Shown here in pieces: positions 33,066 through 44,457 of a stretch of DNA of 64,000 nucleotides. The notes under the pieces are model-generated. The model was not told where the DNA came from. It ran no database searches and worked only from the letters and a program-made list of their open reading frames with translations. The stretch is from Phytophthora hibernalis. Its lineage: Eukaryota > Oomycota > Peronosporomycetes > Peronosporales > Peronosporaceae. The position numbers were made by a program, and so were the translations under genes. The stretch's first letter is position 1; each line of letters starts with the position of its first letter. Location: assembly GCA_012656075.1 (NCBI GenBank), contig JAAKBF010000056.1, positions 62,001 through 126,000 of the forward strand, written 5' to 3'.

Positions 33066-34677
33066 TCGACGCCTGCGGTGCTCCCGAATCATGGATCAGG
33101 TACTTCGAAGTTCTTTACTGTTGTGGATTTTTCGCAGTAGCCATCCTTATTAGATATGAATACGAAACTTTCCATTCCCTTTATCTTCGTATTTTTAACT
33201 TCGTCGTCGGAAAATGCAGTAATTGCAATTCCGCAATTATTTTTCCGAGCCCTGGTACTGTGAACCCACGGTTATTAGAGTTCGTCGCTGCAAGGTGACA
33301 GTAACATAATACATGTATGGATGTACCTTACCAATTAAAAAATGCATTGGGAACCCGGACCAAGACTCGCAGTTTTTACGTGAAACTGCGAGGTACCTTA
33401 AATGAGCTCTACGCGTAGCATCTGTGCTGGAAACACAATCGAAAATACAGTGTGGGGAGGATTCAGATGCGCTCGGTTTCACCCCGCTTGTTTGAACTTG
33501 AATATGGACAAAGTTCTAGCTCTACATGTAGTGTGCAATGCCAGCGACTTCAGTGATGAACCAATTGCCTCGATGAAGTCTGGCAATCCTTCTTCTTGAA
33601 GTTATTAATGAAACCCTTTTCCTAAATTGTACAACTTTCGCATCAATCACTGAACCGCGCTGCACTCGACAACAATCATAGCCAGGAATAAGGGCGTTGA
33701 CGCTCATCACTGGTCAACCAGAGCGGATATGCACTACACAACGTAACTTGGTTACGCTTGTATTCAGAAGCTGCCCAATTTTAATACTTCTAAGTACATG
33801 TATTAGTATAACTTTGCAACCAAACTATCAGGCGAAAGCGTTGACAATGTTTTCTGAAGTTTTGATCAGCTTGATCGCCATAATTGGGGGTCACACTGAG
33901 AAGCCCATCCTCAAATGACGACTTCGTAAAAAGCAAATAAAAGAAAAGCGTGGTTTTTATAGTGGAAAACGAACAAAATTCGTTAGATACCGTGCACTAG
34001 CCTTTGTCAACAAAATCACTTGTCTAAACACCGCGTAATCAAAAACAGCAGGCCAACAGGCCGGGCGCTTCGCTGTAGCAGTGAGTCTCTTGACAGTCAT
34101 GGTCTCTGAGTGTTGTCTCCTGACGGTCATGCTCTCTGAGTTGTCTCCGCACGATGGCCTACAGTGGGGCGAGATGATCGAATTTGTTGAGGAAGACCAC
34201 CAGCGCGGAGTTGCTGAAGGTGAAACCCACACACAGAGCAGGGGAAAATGAGCTGAATGGGCAAGCTGATGCGTTGAAGATACACAAGAAGAGAAGAAGG
34301 CTGTGAGGCTGAAAACCTGCACCTCTGATTACGACAAGGAGTTTATTCCTATTATTTTTGCTAAACTTGATTTCAGTTTGTTTGCGCCGTGGATGGAAAG
34401 ACAAGAGTTTGGAGCTACATGAAGAGCATAACTTCGGACATGCCGCTCATCAGTTCTAGACTTTCCAGGCATACATGTATATGAATGCGTTTATTAATAA
34501 CGCAAAGAATATAATATCCTCTTTCATCCCAGTCATGATGAAGCTCGTCATACCCTTTACTAATAGTTTCGATATTGTGAGCACTTTTCAAAGACGCATA
34601 ATCCAATCCGAATAATGTATCTGGTTGATGCGGTGTACGGCCCGGTGCACCGTATACTGTACCTCCAGTCCGTATGG
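33066..34677. other. Intergenic between the two effector loci
   Basis: No gene recognised in about 1.6 kb; only short AT-rich frames. Two adjacent, similar TCTCTGAGTGTTGTCTC-like units lie near 34100-34150. Confidence 0.5.
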
Positions 34678-34743
34678 GAGGAAATGGGCAGTGAGAGACT
34701 ATAATGGTTGGGGTTCTTATAGTCTTTCACTGCCCATTTCCTC
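34678..34743. repeat. Inverted repeat (26-bp arms, 14-bp loop) at an effector promoter
   Basis: Arms 34678-34703 and 34718-34743 are complementary with one mismatch; the right arm reads TATAGTCTTTCACTGCCCAT onward. The right arm ends inside the CATTTCCTCATTTCC stretch that looks like the core promoter of the gene starting at 34791. Confidence 0.9.
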
Positions 34744-34765
34744 ATTTCCTATTTGCCTCACCACC
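34735..34765 (+). promoter_or_regulatory. Putative oomycete Inr/FPR-like core promoter
   Basis: CATTTCCTCATTTCCTATTT lies about 30-55 bp upstream of the ATG at 34791 and matches the general form of oomycete initiator elements. It overlaps the right arm of the inverted repeat. Confidence 0.4.
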
Positions 34766-34790
34766 ACTTCGATTCCTATCGACTTGCATC

Positions 34791-35382
34791 ATGAAACTTC
34801 AGCACCTTCTCCTGCTGCTTACTACCGCCCTCATCGGCAACGTCAGTGCTGCCCAAGACATGGCAGACTCGAAGATGCAGATCAATGCGCTTCAAAACAC
34901 CCTGTCTTCGAAACGGTTTCTGAGAGCTGAAACCATCACGAACGGCGACGACGAAGAGAGGGCAATTACCATCCCTGGAGCCGAGCCGTTCAAGAATATC
35001 TTCTCCATGTATTCTTGGTTTTCGCGTCAATACGGCGACGGGGCACTGACGAAGATGCTCGAGGCAATGAAGGTGTCTAACACGGAGAAATCCACGAAGG
35101 CACTGCACACTAAGATCAACGGCGGACAGAAAATGGAAATTTCGGCCACCGGGAAACTAAACGAAGGAACTCCCCGAGTACTGGTTCGGGGCAATGGGAC
35201 TTGGCAGGGTGGTGGACCGCAAGGCGCTCATCAGTTCTCCGCACTTCGAAGATTGGGTCAGGGCGGTCCGTCTCATGAATCCGAACAGCGCAGACGATGC
35301 GATGTATCGGTTTTTAGCGCTTCGATACGGCGACGATGCTCTGCCGGAGATGCGAAAGGCTGTAAAAATGATCGAAGGGTAA
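34791..35382 (+). pseudogene. RxLR-dEER effector candidate, frame-broken, with WY-like modules
   Basis: ATG 34791 opens a signal peptide of about 20 residues (hydrophobic core LLLLLTTALIG, cleavage after VSA). A canonical RFLR follows near residue 43 and a DDEER motif near residue 54. Downstream, 'SWFSRQYGDGALTKML' resembles one WY-type alpha-helical unit. A second unit, containing 'FEDWVRAVRLMNP' and RYGDDALPEMRKAV, lies in another frame and ends at 35382. The switch falls at or near a run of four C at about 35170; in the initial frame the protein loses the second unit and ends at 35423. The break may be a homopolymer error or real inactivation. Effectors of this class act inside plant cells; target unknown. 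Confidence 0.75.
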
Positions 35383-35639
35383 CCTTAATTAAGGGTGGCG
35401 ATCTCATCTCTACCAACATATAGTGAATAGATCGCGAATGCGCAAAGGCACTTGCCGGGCATTTGGTGAGATAAATGGCAGCAATTCACTTTCGGAGCAG
35501 TTATTAATAAAAGATATTGAAGGTCATTCTTCGTAGACGCAATGCACACAATAGGGCCGGTCGTAACCACACTTTCTAAATACCGGTATGTACGACGTAA
35601 CTTTGTATTAGAGAACTGTTTTTTTCTGGAGCTATTTTG

Positions 35640-36960
35640 TCTCTGGAGCTACTTTTATTTTTGCTCCAGCATGATACCAGTTTGGAGTGTAGTTTGTGGA
35701 GCAAGTTAAATCGGAAACTCACGGTACTAATAATAAAATTCCACAGTAAGGTTTCCGATGCGCTTCAGCTTTACGGTCAGGAGCTGATGTTCCTGCTGAC
35801 AGCTCTACTGGCTATCGGAATGGACATGGGCGAGGCTATCTATTGTATAGCACGCTTCGTTTGCACGCGAATTATACGTGATCGAGTACCAGTTCATCCT
35901 AAGCCGTTCAATTTGCCCGAGATCTCGCCTGCACTCTGCCGCCGTCGATTTAGGCTCTTCGCTCACGAGATACGACAGCTCGAGGAGGCTCTTCGGCTGC
36001 CTCGTTGGATTTACTCAGCCCAAGGTGTCCCAGTTCCACGCCAAGAAGCACTGTGTATGCTTTTGAGACGGTTGGCATTTCCTTGTCGACACGATGATCT
36101 TGCCGGAGAATTGGTCGCATGCCTGAAGTGATATCCTCCATTGCCAACATCACAGCAAGACTCATTTACAAGAAAATTAAAGATATAAAAATGGAGTTCG
36201 ATCATCGAATGATTGATCGTTACAAGCAGCGGTCGGCGGAGGCAATCTTTTCGAAAGTTGGGCGTCTGAGGAATTGCCTGGGGTTCATCGATGGCACTGT
36301 TCGCAGAATTTGTCGGCCGACGTATTACCAGAGGCAAGCATTTAGCGGGCACAAGAAAATGCACGGAATTAAGTTTCAGGGATTATGATTGCAAAATGGT
36401 TTGATTGTCTCGCTCTACGGCCCTGTGGTAGGTCGTCGACACGACGGATACATGCTAAGAGCTAGCACAATCGAACTAAAGCTGGCCAGGTATTCTGATT
36501 TTGTGCTGTACGGCGACCAAGGGTATCCTTTGCGACAGTGGTTAATTGTTCCGTACGCAGGGGCTGTACTGACCGACGCCCAAGCCCAATTTAATTTCGA
36601 CTTAGTAAGGCTCGTGTTGCAGTTGAATGGTGCTTTGGTTGGATCATTCGAGACTGGAAATATTTTACGCTCCCGACCAACATGAAGGTTTTCAAGTCCC
36701 CTGTTGGGCTGCTGTATATCGGGGCAGCGTTTTTACGAATTGCTTATCATGCGTACGGCGTCGTAACCAGAGCAGCAAATATTTTCGCTGTAAGCTGCCT
36801 ACGCTGGAGATTTACCTTGCAGACCTGCATGGCGAAACTGTGAACGAAGATGATTATCCATCAGACGACTTCGACGATTTTTTGAAGATGAGTCGGACCT
36901 GGCCAGCGAATCGGACAGCGAAATCGGCAGCAGCAGTAGTGGTAGTGACAGAGAAATAAA
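35640..36960 (+). mobile_element. PIF/Harbinger transposase (DDE_Tnp_4), degraded
   Basis: The plus-strand reading contains the Harbinger core: 'RNCLGFIDGTVRRICRP' (first Asp), QAFSGHKKMHGIKFQ, 'NGLIVSLYGPVVGRRHDGYM' (second Asp), 'FVLYGDQGYPL', then a region equivalent to the VEWxFG...F.ALF end in a third frame. An in-frame TGA at 36386-36388 and frame changes near 36110 and 36640 break it. The paired minus-strand protein at 37155-38280 fits the two-gene structure of this superfamily. Confidence 0.75.
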
Positions 36961-37154
36961 CGTTGCAGATGGTGATCAGGATTAAACAATAAAAATGAAC
37001 GTGAATGAATATCAAAAACGGGCTGATATAAAATTAAGATCAACGATGGATGAAACGGGGTGATCATCAGTAAAGTAGCTCTTGCTAGAAGCGTTCCAGA
37101 AATTCTGCATCAGGCATTACTAGTCGTGTTCGTTGGATGTCGAGGCGTCATGCA

Positions 37155-38280
37155 TTACTGGTCCTTTTCGTTGGATGTCGAGGCGTTGTTGTGCTCGTTT
37201 GGATCGCCAGTGTTGGCATTGCTGGGGCTGACGATTTTCACCAAGGTTTGCATTGCAAGAGCAATCAATTGGTTGAATTGCTGCTGGGACTGAAGCTGCT
37301 TCTCTTGGAGGTCGACCAATCGCGTCTGCATGCGTTCCTCACGTTCGAGGCGTTCGCGGGTTTCGATCTCCCTGCGAGATTCAAACTCCATTGTCAGATT
37401 CTTGAGGAACGACAAGGGGTCTGTGCGCTTTTGACTGGTGTCCTTCTTTGACTTTTTGGCTTTTCACAGCGTCTCGAATTGATGCCCCTCCAACGCGATC
37501 AGCTTCTGCCTTCTTGTTGCGACTCTCAACGCGCTCCTCTTTCACAGCATCTTCATCTTCCTTTCGCTCGATGTAACTTCGAGTTCCACCTCATCAGGCG
37601 TTTTCTTCGGTTCTCGACCTGTCATTCAATTGGAATCATTAGCCACGGTCGGAATAACAGTTCGGAGCAAGTACACACCTGTGAGAGCACGCTCCTTTGT
37701 CATTTTTTGCGGTGCTTCTTCACAAGCACGTCCACATGCTTCCGCAGCCGCCTGGCGAAATCTCCCTCTCGAGAACTTTACTCATCTGAGCTGTCACCTT
37801 CACCCAGCGTTCCGTTTTCGACTCTTTGCCGCGGTCGAACAAACCACAATCGCCGAGCGCTTCTTGCAAAATGAGACAATCTTGCTTCGTTGTGTATGAC
37901 AGCCGGCGTTTTGAGGCGTCGTCAGTGTCACACGGCTTCTCACTTGAGCGTTCGGATACGTCGATGCAGGAGCCGTCTTGGGTTTCGTCCCAATCCTTGC
38001 GGCTTCGGGACAGGTTGCCTTCGTAATAGAAGGCAGATTTCCTTGGTCTATAGCTGCCTCCTTTGGCGGAAGCGGCACAGTTGATTCGCCAGAGATGCCG
38101 TCTACGGCTCGCTTCTTTCTGGCATGCTGGCTAGGGATGATGGCAGCCTTGGCAGCAGCACTTTCTTCGTGGGCGGGCGGAACGGCGCATGCACATTGGC
38201 CGGGATGCGGGCCGAATTGGCCTCTTTCATTCGATCTGAGAAAAGGAAACTGGCGAAGGCAACGTTGGTGGTCGATATAA
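37155..38280 (-). mobile_element. Second Harbinger protein (Myb/coiled-coil type), fragmented
   Basis: Minus-strand fragments divergent in orientation from the transposase. The 3' part (37415-37155) is a highly charged coiled coil (SRREIETRERLEREERMQTR) followed by a Gln-rich helix and a short acidic tail. Upstream pieces include a KESKTERWVKVTAQM stretch that resembles the trihelix/Myb-like DNA-binding part of Harbinger ORF1 proteins. Several frame changes. The assignment relies largely on position beside the transposase. Confidence 0.45.
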
Positions 38281-38344
38281 ATTGCTGCGGGTTCTCAGCA
38301 AATAGCGCCTTGGAGCAACAGGGGCCCTCGACAAGTCCATGGAG

Positions 38345-39010
38345 CTAGCTTTTGGAGCTAATGGGTTACACAAGGGTTACAGTTTACCGATTTTGTCGGC
38401 TTAAGTACGAGATTTAAGTCAAAAAAGTCGAATACATGGACTACAGTTCTCTATTAACACGCATTGCCTGTAACAACCCGGAACCAATGCTGTAATTTTT
38501 TCCAGGTATGGTGTTCCGCTCAGCTTGCACACCGCCTTCGACAACAGTGGATGAATTTGTGTATACTCCAGCTCCTTGATTGCATCTTGGGCACTCTGCA
38601 GTCTTCTTGTTTGTCTCTGGGTCCGTCTCCACGTCAAAAGAAGCCCATTAAGCAAGACTTGGTCGCCCTATCACCATTGCAGCTGCGCTAATAGCTGGAT
38701 ATTAGCCTCAACCACCCTTACACAGCAGCACGCATACCTATCGGTGTAGAACAAACAGTTTTCAGGCGCAGCAAGAAGTGTGGGGCTCGAACGCGTGCGG
38801 AATGCAGGAGTGAATGTTGAAGGCACCAAACAGCACAAATTCTGCTTGTCCTAATGCGGGGATGACATACTATTTACGATTTTGGACGCAACCATGCCGA
38901 ATGACTACAGATAGAACCGTTCAACTATTGAATATTACGTCTACCCCAGTTTTGTCTGATTGATCGGGTGCTTTGACCTGCAAAACGCAATTTTATATGC
39001 TTTGGCAGCA
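38345..39010. other. Intergenic at the Harbinger right flank
   Basis: Contains a TTAAGTACGAGATTTAAGTC motif at 38400-38420, which recurs in diverged form near 3324. No gene recognised. Confidence 0.45.
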
Positions 39011-39835
39011 TCAACGTTTTGCAGATAGAACAACACTATGTATGATGCACATTTGGTTGGAAGTTTTCGCAATCTTGGGCATTGTAAACAGCGCTAAGGA
39101 ACTCTTTATTAATACACTGGGACGTTTCGATACAAGGTCAGCACCCTCGAGTATCATGTTTTGGAACGACTGCCAGTATATTCGGAGCTTCACGGCCATG
39201 GCACCCAGAACAACCCCTTGGGTGTAAGCTACATCCTCGGGATGAGGAGATATAGTGCTGTCCAAGTACAGCTTCTGAAGCGACTGCGACACAGTCTGAT
39301 TGGTTTGTCCTCGAGCGCGTAAGAAACATTAATCCTTCGGTTCTAAAGTGGAGCTTTCTTTTCGTCGGAAGAACCATGACGTCTGCCCAAGAAACCAACG
39401 TCTGGTCATTGTCTTGGTATTTGCGCATGTAGTGTAGCTTCTCAGCATCGATAGCACCTTGGCGGCTAGGCATCGTCATACTAACCTTCTTGTGCAGAGT
39501 ATTGGGTTTGGCTCCCAACGTCTAGATAAAAGAAAAGTGACCAAGTGCTGCAACATCGGTAAGTAAAGTCGGTTGGAGCCAATAGAGGTTGACTACGTAC
39601 CCTGTCGCGTTGAAAGTCTCGCCATACGAAATCACTGGCGTCCTGGAGGGAGCAGTTCAAAGTTGTCGATGTCTCGAATACGATCGTATTGGTTTTCCGT
39701 CGCTCATCATATTTGCATTGCATCGAGGTGTTGAACGACGCCGGCTGATGCATCGACTCGTTAACGGAGCTGGCACGAAGATGGAGACTCTCGAAGTAGC
39801 CTCCAACTTGTGCATCCACGTATCGACAGGATAAA
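39011..39835 (-). CDS. Exons 2-3 of a bZIP-like gene whose exon 1 is at 42129-42713
   Basis: Exon 2 (from about 39835 to 39601) encodes 'RKTNTIVFETSTTLNCSLQD', the same position-specific motif as IEFVTTTPMSCSVED in the 10.4 kb paralogue. It ends at a GTACGT donor. Exon 3 starts at 39521 after a TAG acceptor with TLGAKPNTLHKKVSM, corresponding to the last exon of the other members, and runs on to about 39011 with one frame change near 39310. Together they form the C-terminal START-like domain. They are separated from their exon 1 by about 2.3 kb containing a hAT element, whereas sister genes have introns of about 60-80 bp here. Confidence 0.65.
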
Positions 39836-40103
39836 TTCCAGAAAACACAGCACCAAATCTAGGCACCTCACAATTCGTCAAATAATTCATGCCCTGTACA
39901 TCAAACAAGTGAGTACTTGAACCACACCTGCAGACTGTACAGGCCTCGGAAAATACAGTAACATACTGAATTGCTTCGAGGCTGTTAACGCAATAACGAC
40001 GGCAATACAAGGACAAACAATAATAAGTACGGCGCAATTATTGACAATTCCTCCATTAACAGCTCTAAGTGTCAACGACAAGCCACGCAGCCATGACACG
40101 TAC

Positions 40104-41840
40104 CTATAACAGGCTGGTGACATCCCACATTGCCTTGTTAGCGCGCAGGAAGATCAGCATCTCGAAGTTCGCACGAAGCAAGCTGCTGCGTTGCGGTGTG
40201 AGCACCCACTTGCACTCCGAAAATAGACGTTCGCAGGCGTTAGACGTCGGAGGAACTAGCGTTACCAGACCGGCGTACGGCATTCGCTCACCGTGACGCC
40301 TCTTGGACCCACCTTGGTTGATGATCTGCGCCGCGTAGTCACCTTCGCGCTCCTTGCGCTTGCTGCCACTAGCGCGCGCTTGCTCGACCACTCGGAGGCG
40401 CTCAAGACGCTTCAGCGCGGCAGCTTCCATCGGCGACGGGTTCTCACCAGATGCCAGCCTGACCAAGCCGTTCTCAAAAGCGGCAGAGTGTACAATTTTA
40501 CCTTCTTTACGAATATCACTTCCAAAAGCTGGTATGCCTAGAAGGTTCTATTTTAAATATTCATTTAATTAATCGTTTAAAAAGGAAATTTTAAAATGCC
40601 GCGCTGAAGCGTCTTGAGCGCCCCGAGTGGTCGAGCAAGCGCGCGCTAGTGGCAGCAAGCGCAAGGAGCGCGAAGGTGACTACGCGGCGCAGATCATCAA
40701 CCAAGGTGGGTCCAAGAGTTTTAGATGTCGGTTACAGGTACTTACCCATAATTGGGTAGTCAGCCACAACCGAGTCAAAGAGAAGGCGCACCTCGCTCAT
40801 CGTCGTCGTCTCGCGCTGCAAACGCTTGCACACGCTGTCATGCTTGCGCAGATGACGCAGCACATCCCCCAGCTTCTTGTTCTCACTACTAGTTGGCACG
40901 AAGTCCTCCACCGCCTCCACAAGCCGAATGTGCGGCCGCAGCTCCATGTAGCGCTCTAGCATCTCGTAGGTCGACGACCACCGCGTCACGTTGCGCTTCT
41001 TGGCCCGAAGAGGAGTGAGCTTGTACAGCTCAGCAGCGTTGTTGGGCTGGCAAAGCTGAGACATTAGGTTGTTAACCTTTTGTAACAGCAGGTCGTGTTC
41101 GGTTAGGAACGTGTTAACCGCCAGGTTAAACCGGTGCGAGGCGCAAACGACAATGGGACGCCGAGCTTTGTGGCTATGCTGCGGTTGGTGTTACAGTTAT
41201 CAGCCACGATAAACTGCACCATATCAACCCTCATGTTATAAACGGCTAACACGCTACGGAAAAGCTCAATATGAGCATCCGCATCCTGGCTCCCATCGTC
41301 CAGGGGCGACAGCGCCAGCAACGTGCGTGGAGTCGACCTCCAACCACATAGAGAGCGTAGACGCCGATGAAGTGCATGGTCAAGTGGATCCAGCCGTCGA
41401 ACAGTTACCCGAAGAGGATGCCCATCTCCTCGGTGAGTACGACCCCAGCTTCTTCGTCACCGCAATCATGTCAGCCTTGAGCGCCTTGGAGTTGGTTGGG
41501 AGCCACTTGGATATGGACCTGGTCCTCTCGTCGTCCACCTCGCACAGCGGCATGCTCCGCTCGACAACCCACCGCAACCAGTAGAAGCGATGGGTTGTTT
41601 CCTCCGAAACGAAGCCAAATGCTTGGAGGGGCTGCTCGGTTCCGCGGTGATGGGCGGCGAACTGCTCGCGAAAGTCCTCGTGGCGGCTTGCCAGGTGCGA
41701 GATCAGATTGGAGTAGCCCGTTCGGGGCAGATGCTTCCGGTCCGCGCCACAGAGCTTGCACCGATGACTGCCTTGGTCTTGAGGCTCGAAGAAAAAGCGC
41801 AGAGGTCTCTGTTTGCAACCATTGTTGTAGATTTTAAAGT
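40104..41840 (-). mobile_element. hAT-family transposase with BED zinc finger, rearranged
   Basis: Minus strand, 5' to 3': a BED-type finger (HRCKLCGADRKHLPRTGYSN with a following SHLASRH, about 41770-41660), a domain with 'LRWVVERSMPLCEVDD', a catalytic-region piece 'VQFIVADNCNTNRSIA', then KKRNVTRWSSTYEMLERYM, and the diagnostic C-terminal hAT dimerisation block 'VPPTSNACERLFSE' with RSSLLRANFEMLIFLRANK near 40200. Frame changes lie near 41580 and 41100, and an inverted internal duplication displaces the C-terminus. The element lies between exon 1 and exon 2 of a bZIP-like gene, in the same orientation. Confidence 0.8.
40302..40716. repeat. Inverted 120-bp duplication inside the hAT gene
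   Basis: The segment 40302-40422 is present in reverse complement at 40597-40716, identical apart from one missing base. It encodes ASGSKRKEREGDYAAQIINQ on opposite strands. The near-identity points to a recent fold-back rearrangement. Confidence 0.9.
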
Positions 41841-42128
41841 GAGACCACAGTATTACTCCAAAGGAGAGCTAGCCACAAGCTCAACAAACGTTGGGAGCCA
41901 CTCACCATACTCTAATGATGTCCCCTGTCTTAATTGACACCAGGACCAGTGGAAGTTGACCGCAAAGTGAACCGGCCTTTTGAACCGGCCTGCCTCCTAT
42001 TGGACATAATTGTACATGTATTGCCATTATTGCGTCAATTAATTATTTTATTGGTTTGAGACTGAACCAATAATCTAAATTACAATACAAAAAATCCTTT
42101 TTCCGAGGTCTGAGAGTGTACTACTTAC

Positions 42129-42713
42129 ATGCAGCGCAGCTCGTTTCTGCAGCACCCCGCCCACTGCCTCGCGAATCTTGTTGTGGTTCTTTTGGATGCC
42201 CTTGAGGTGTCGATTGACTTTCTCCGCTTGTAACCGTCGTCGATATTGCTCGATTGCACGGTTGTGCCATTGGTTTTGCACCGACGTCTCAAGTTGGGTA
42301 CCAAATGCTAAAACATCACCAGCACCAGCTTCGAGCGATAGAGGAGCCACGCCCGCCTGTTTTAACTCAGCCAGAATGTCCTGCAGTTCCTCCACCTGAT
42401 CGCGTAAACTCGCCAGCTCTGCACGTTTCCGTCGCTGAACTGCAGTCGACGAGGTCTCTGCGCTCCTCACTCGACGCTTTTTCAAAGGCTTCGACGGTGG
42501 TTCGTCTTCATTTTGAGGGATTTCAGCGGTTGTGGGGTACTCGTTTGTTGCCGGGGCATCTAGCAATTCAACCAAATCGTCAAGCGAAGGGACGTCACCC
42601 AGGGCGCTGCTCTCGTCCGTCGTATCGAGCGAGTTTTCGCCACTGCAGGCCTCGATGAAGGCAAACGCCTCGTTCAGAATCGACTTGTTGTCTTCGGCCT
42701 CAAAGAAGCTCAT
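42129..42713 (-). CDS. Exon 1 of a bZIP-like gene (195 codons, intact)
   Basis: From ATG 42713: acidic N-terminus with 'LNEAFAFIEACSG', an acidic/Pro linker, basic region KKRRVRSAETSSTAVQRRKR, a zipper helix with regularly spaced Leu (LRDQVEELQDILAELK), then W.NRAIEQYRRRLQAEKVNRHLK and VLQKRAALH before a GTAAGT donor at 42128. It is the cleanest first exon of the multi-exon type in the window and has no frame break. The matching exons 2-3 are at 39.0-39.8 kb. The intervening intron holds a hAT element, so correct splicing would need removal of about 2.3 kb. Probable nuclear DNA-binding protein. Confidence 0.75.
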
Positions 42714-42949
42714 GATGAGGAGAGAGACAATCTTAAAATGGCAGTCCTTGGAGGACTCCTTCGGCATGTCGGATCTGTTTACGCGGACTAGGTGATTATG
42801 CAGTTTCAGACAGGAGTCACTTGGTCGTTGCCATCAACCACAAACGAAAATTAACACTCAAAACACGGTAAATTTCAATGTGGGATACCGCTACCGACAG
42901 CTGATCAACTGGATGAACTCTTATCGAATAGTGTGGCTGGTCGACCGTT

Positions 42950-44268
42950 TCAGTAGGCGGATACGGAGGTGGGGCTCTGTTGTGATTCGATGCAGTTGGT
43001 TTCGATCCTCTGGAAGTTCGACCACATCATGTCGCCCAAATGCTGCAACACGAATAGCTTTGTCTGGTCTGTGCCTTGCGTCTCAAAATCTGACGGCGAG
43101 AACTGCTCTGAGCTAATTTCTGGGGTCAACCGGTAGCGCGACTGTACCACAGTCCCCGTAGATGACCTTGTGAGTAGAACAAAGCCTTCTTCACGGAATC
43201 TCATCGCCGTATGTGTGGGGTGGTCACTCACCAGCGACGAGAACGTGAACACCAAGCGATTCCCTTCCTCGTGACTACGAGACAGCGACAGCGTGCTCAG
43301 CTCGACAGCCATGTCCTGATCACGCAGCTCAAACTCGATCTCCTTCTTCGTTCCCAGCTCAGTCATGTATTTCCTCTATCAAAACAGCAGCACAAAAGGT
43401 TAAAAAGTTAATCAACCACCTAAAAACTATCAATCTCAAAACTCACGTAGTTGTTGTAGTGGCACGCCTTCAAGTTCATCACCGCCTGCTCGGTCTGCTT
43501 CAGATTCAAACGACTCTCCACGGTCGACCTTAGTTCAACGTACGGCATGCCCGTCACTGCATCTCGTCTCACGTGCACGCCGGTCGACCGGTCCTGGGTC
43601 AGAATTTGGTCCAGTGACGTAAAACTCGACGTGACGTCCACGTGCAATCTGCCCAATCTGGCCGAAAGTTCCCCATAAATGGCGTCGTTCAAATTGGGCA
43701 CAAACCCCTCGAGCACCGAGGGCATCGTGGGTAAAGGCGTCCTCAGGGCCTCTTCAATGTGCACCACCGCCGTCACATTGTTCAGAACCTCCTGCACGGC
43801 CTGGGCGACTTTGCTCTGTCTGGCCAGCACATCCTTTATCTCTTTATTGCGACCTTCACTCCGTTGTCTTAATTGTTTCTCCAATTGGGCCTTGTTCATC
43901 CAGAGCTGCGTCACCTTGTGTTTTTGGGTCTTATCCAGCTTTTGACCCAATTCCCGACTCGAAAGAGCCCAAACGCTATTTTTAGCAATTGGGTCTTTCA
44001 GTTCGTTCAGTTTCGTCTCCAAAGCCGTCACTTGGGCGCGCAGGGCCAATAGTTGGGCTCTTTTCTTGTGCTGACACCTGCGAGAGGCTGCGGCCTTGCG
44101 CGTCTTGCGGTGGTCGTCGGAGCTCGGGGCCGGAGAGTGGGGAGAGCTCTTGCCGTCGTCGCTGCTGCTGTTCGTGCAGGTGGTGGCGTCGCTGTCGAAC
44201 GTGTCGATGAAGGCCAAAACGTCCGAGAGCGTGGGCTCCAACTCGTCCAGCGGGAGGAAGCTGCCCAT
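42950..44268 (-). CDS. bZIP-like protein with C-terminal START-like domain (two exons, intact)
   Basis: ATG 44268. Exon 1 44268-43447 (274 codons), intron 43446-43376 (GTGAGT...AG, 71 bp), exon 2 43375-42950 (142 codons including stop); 415 residues, no frame break. Order: 'LSDVLAFIDTFDSD' acidic N-terminus, KAAASRRCQHKKRAQLLALR as basic region and start of zipper (closer to a true bZIP than its neighbours), helix with W.NKAQLEKQLRQRSEGRN, then the C-terminal domain starting near HIEEALRTP with 'PYVELRSTVESRLNLK' and, in exon 2, TFSSLVSDHPTHTAMRFREE and LFVLQHLGDMMW. The best full-length member here. The paralogue at 58.9 kb shares all blocks but has an extra intron before HIEE. Likely a nuclear regulator whose C-terminal domain may sense a hydrophobic ligand; that role is inference. 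Confidence 0.8.
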
Positions 44269-44457
44269 TTTGGCTGATGCAGAATGAGGAATGACGGTAA
44301 CGGTTGGGCCGCCCATTTTGCGACACGCAACTCGCTTTAGTGACTTTACAACTGGTGATACAGTAGTGATATTTGTATTACTTCACGCAACAATAGTATT
44401 TGGAAGATGTAAGTAGTGTATGAACAGTACTATGGTGTGTATCACAACGGACATGTA

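Noticed and set aside
35620..38360. GGAGCTA words at both Harbinger flanks as terminal inverted repeats
   Set aside because: They are in direct, not inverted, orientation, so they cannot be the element's terminal repeats as they stand.
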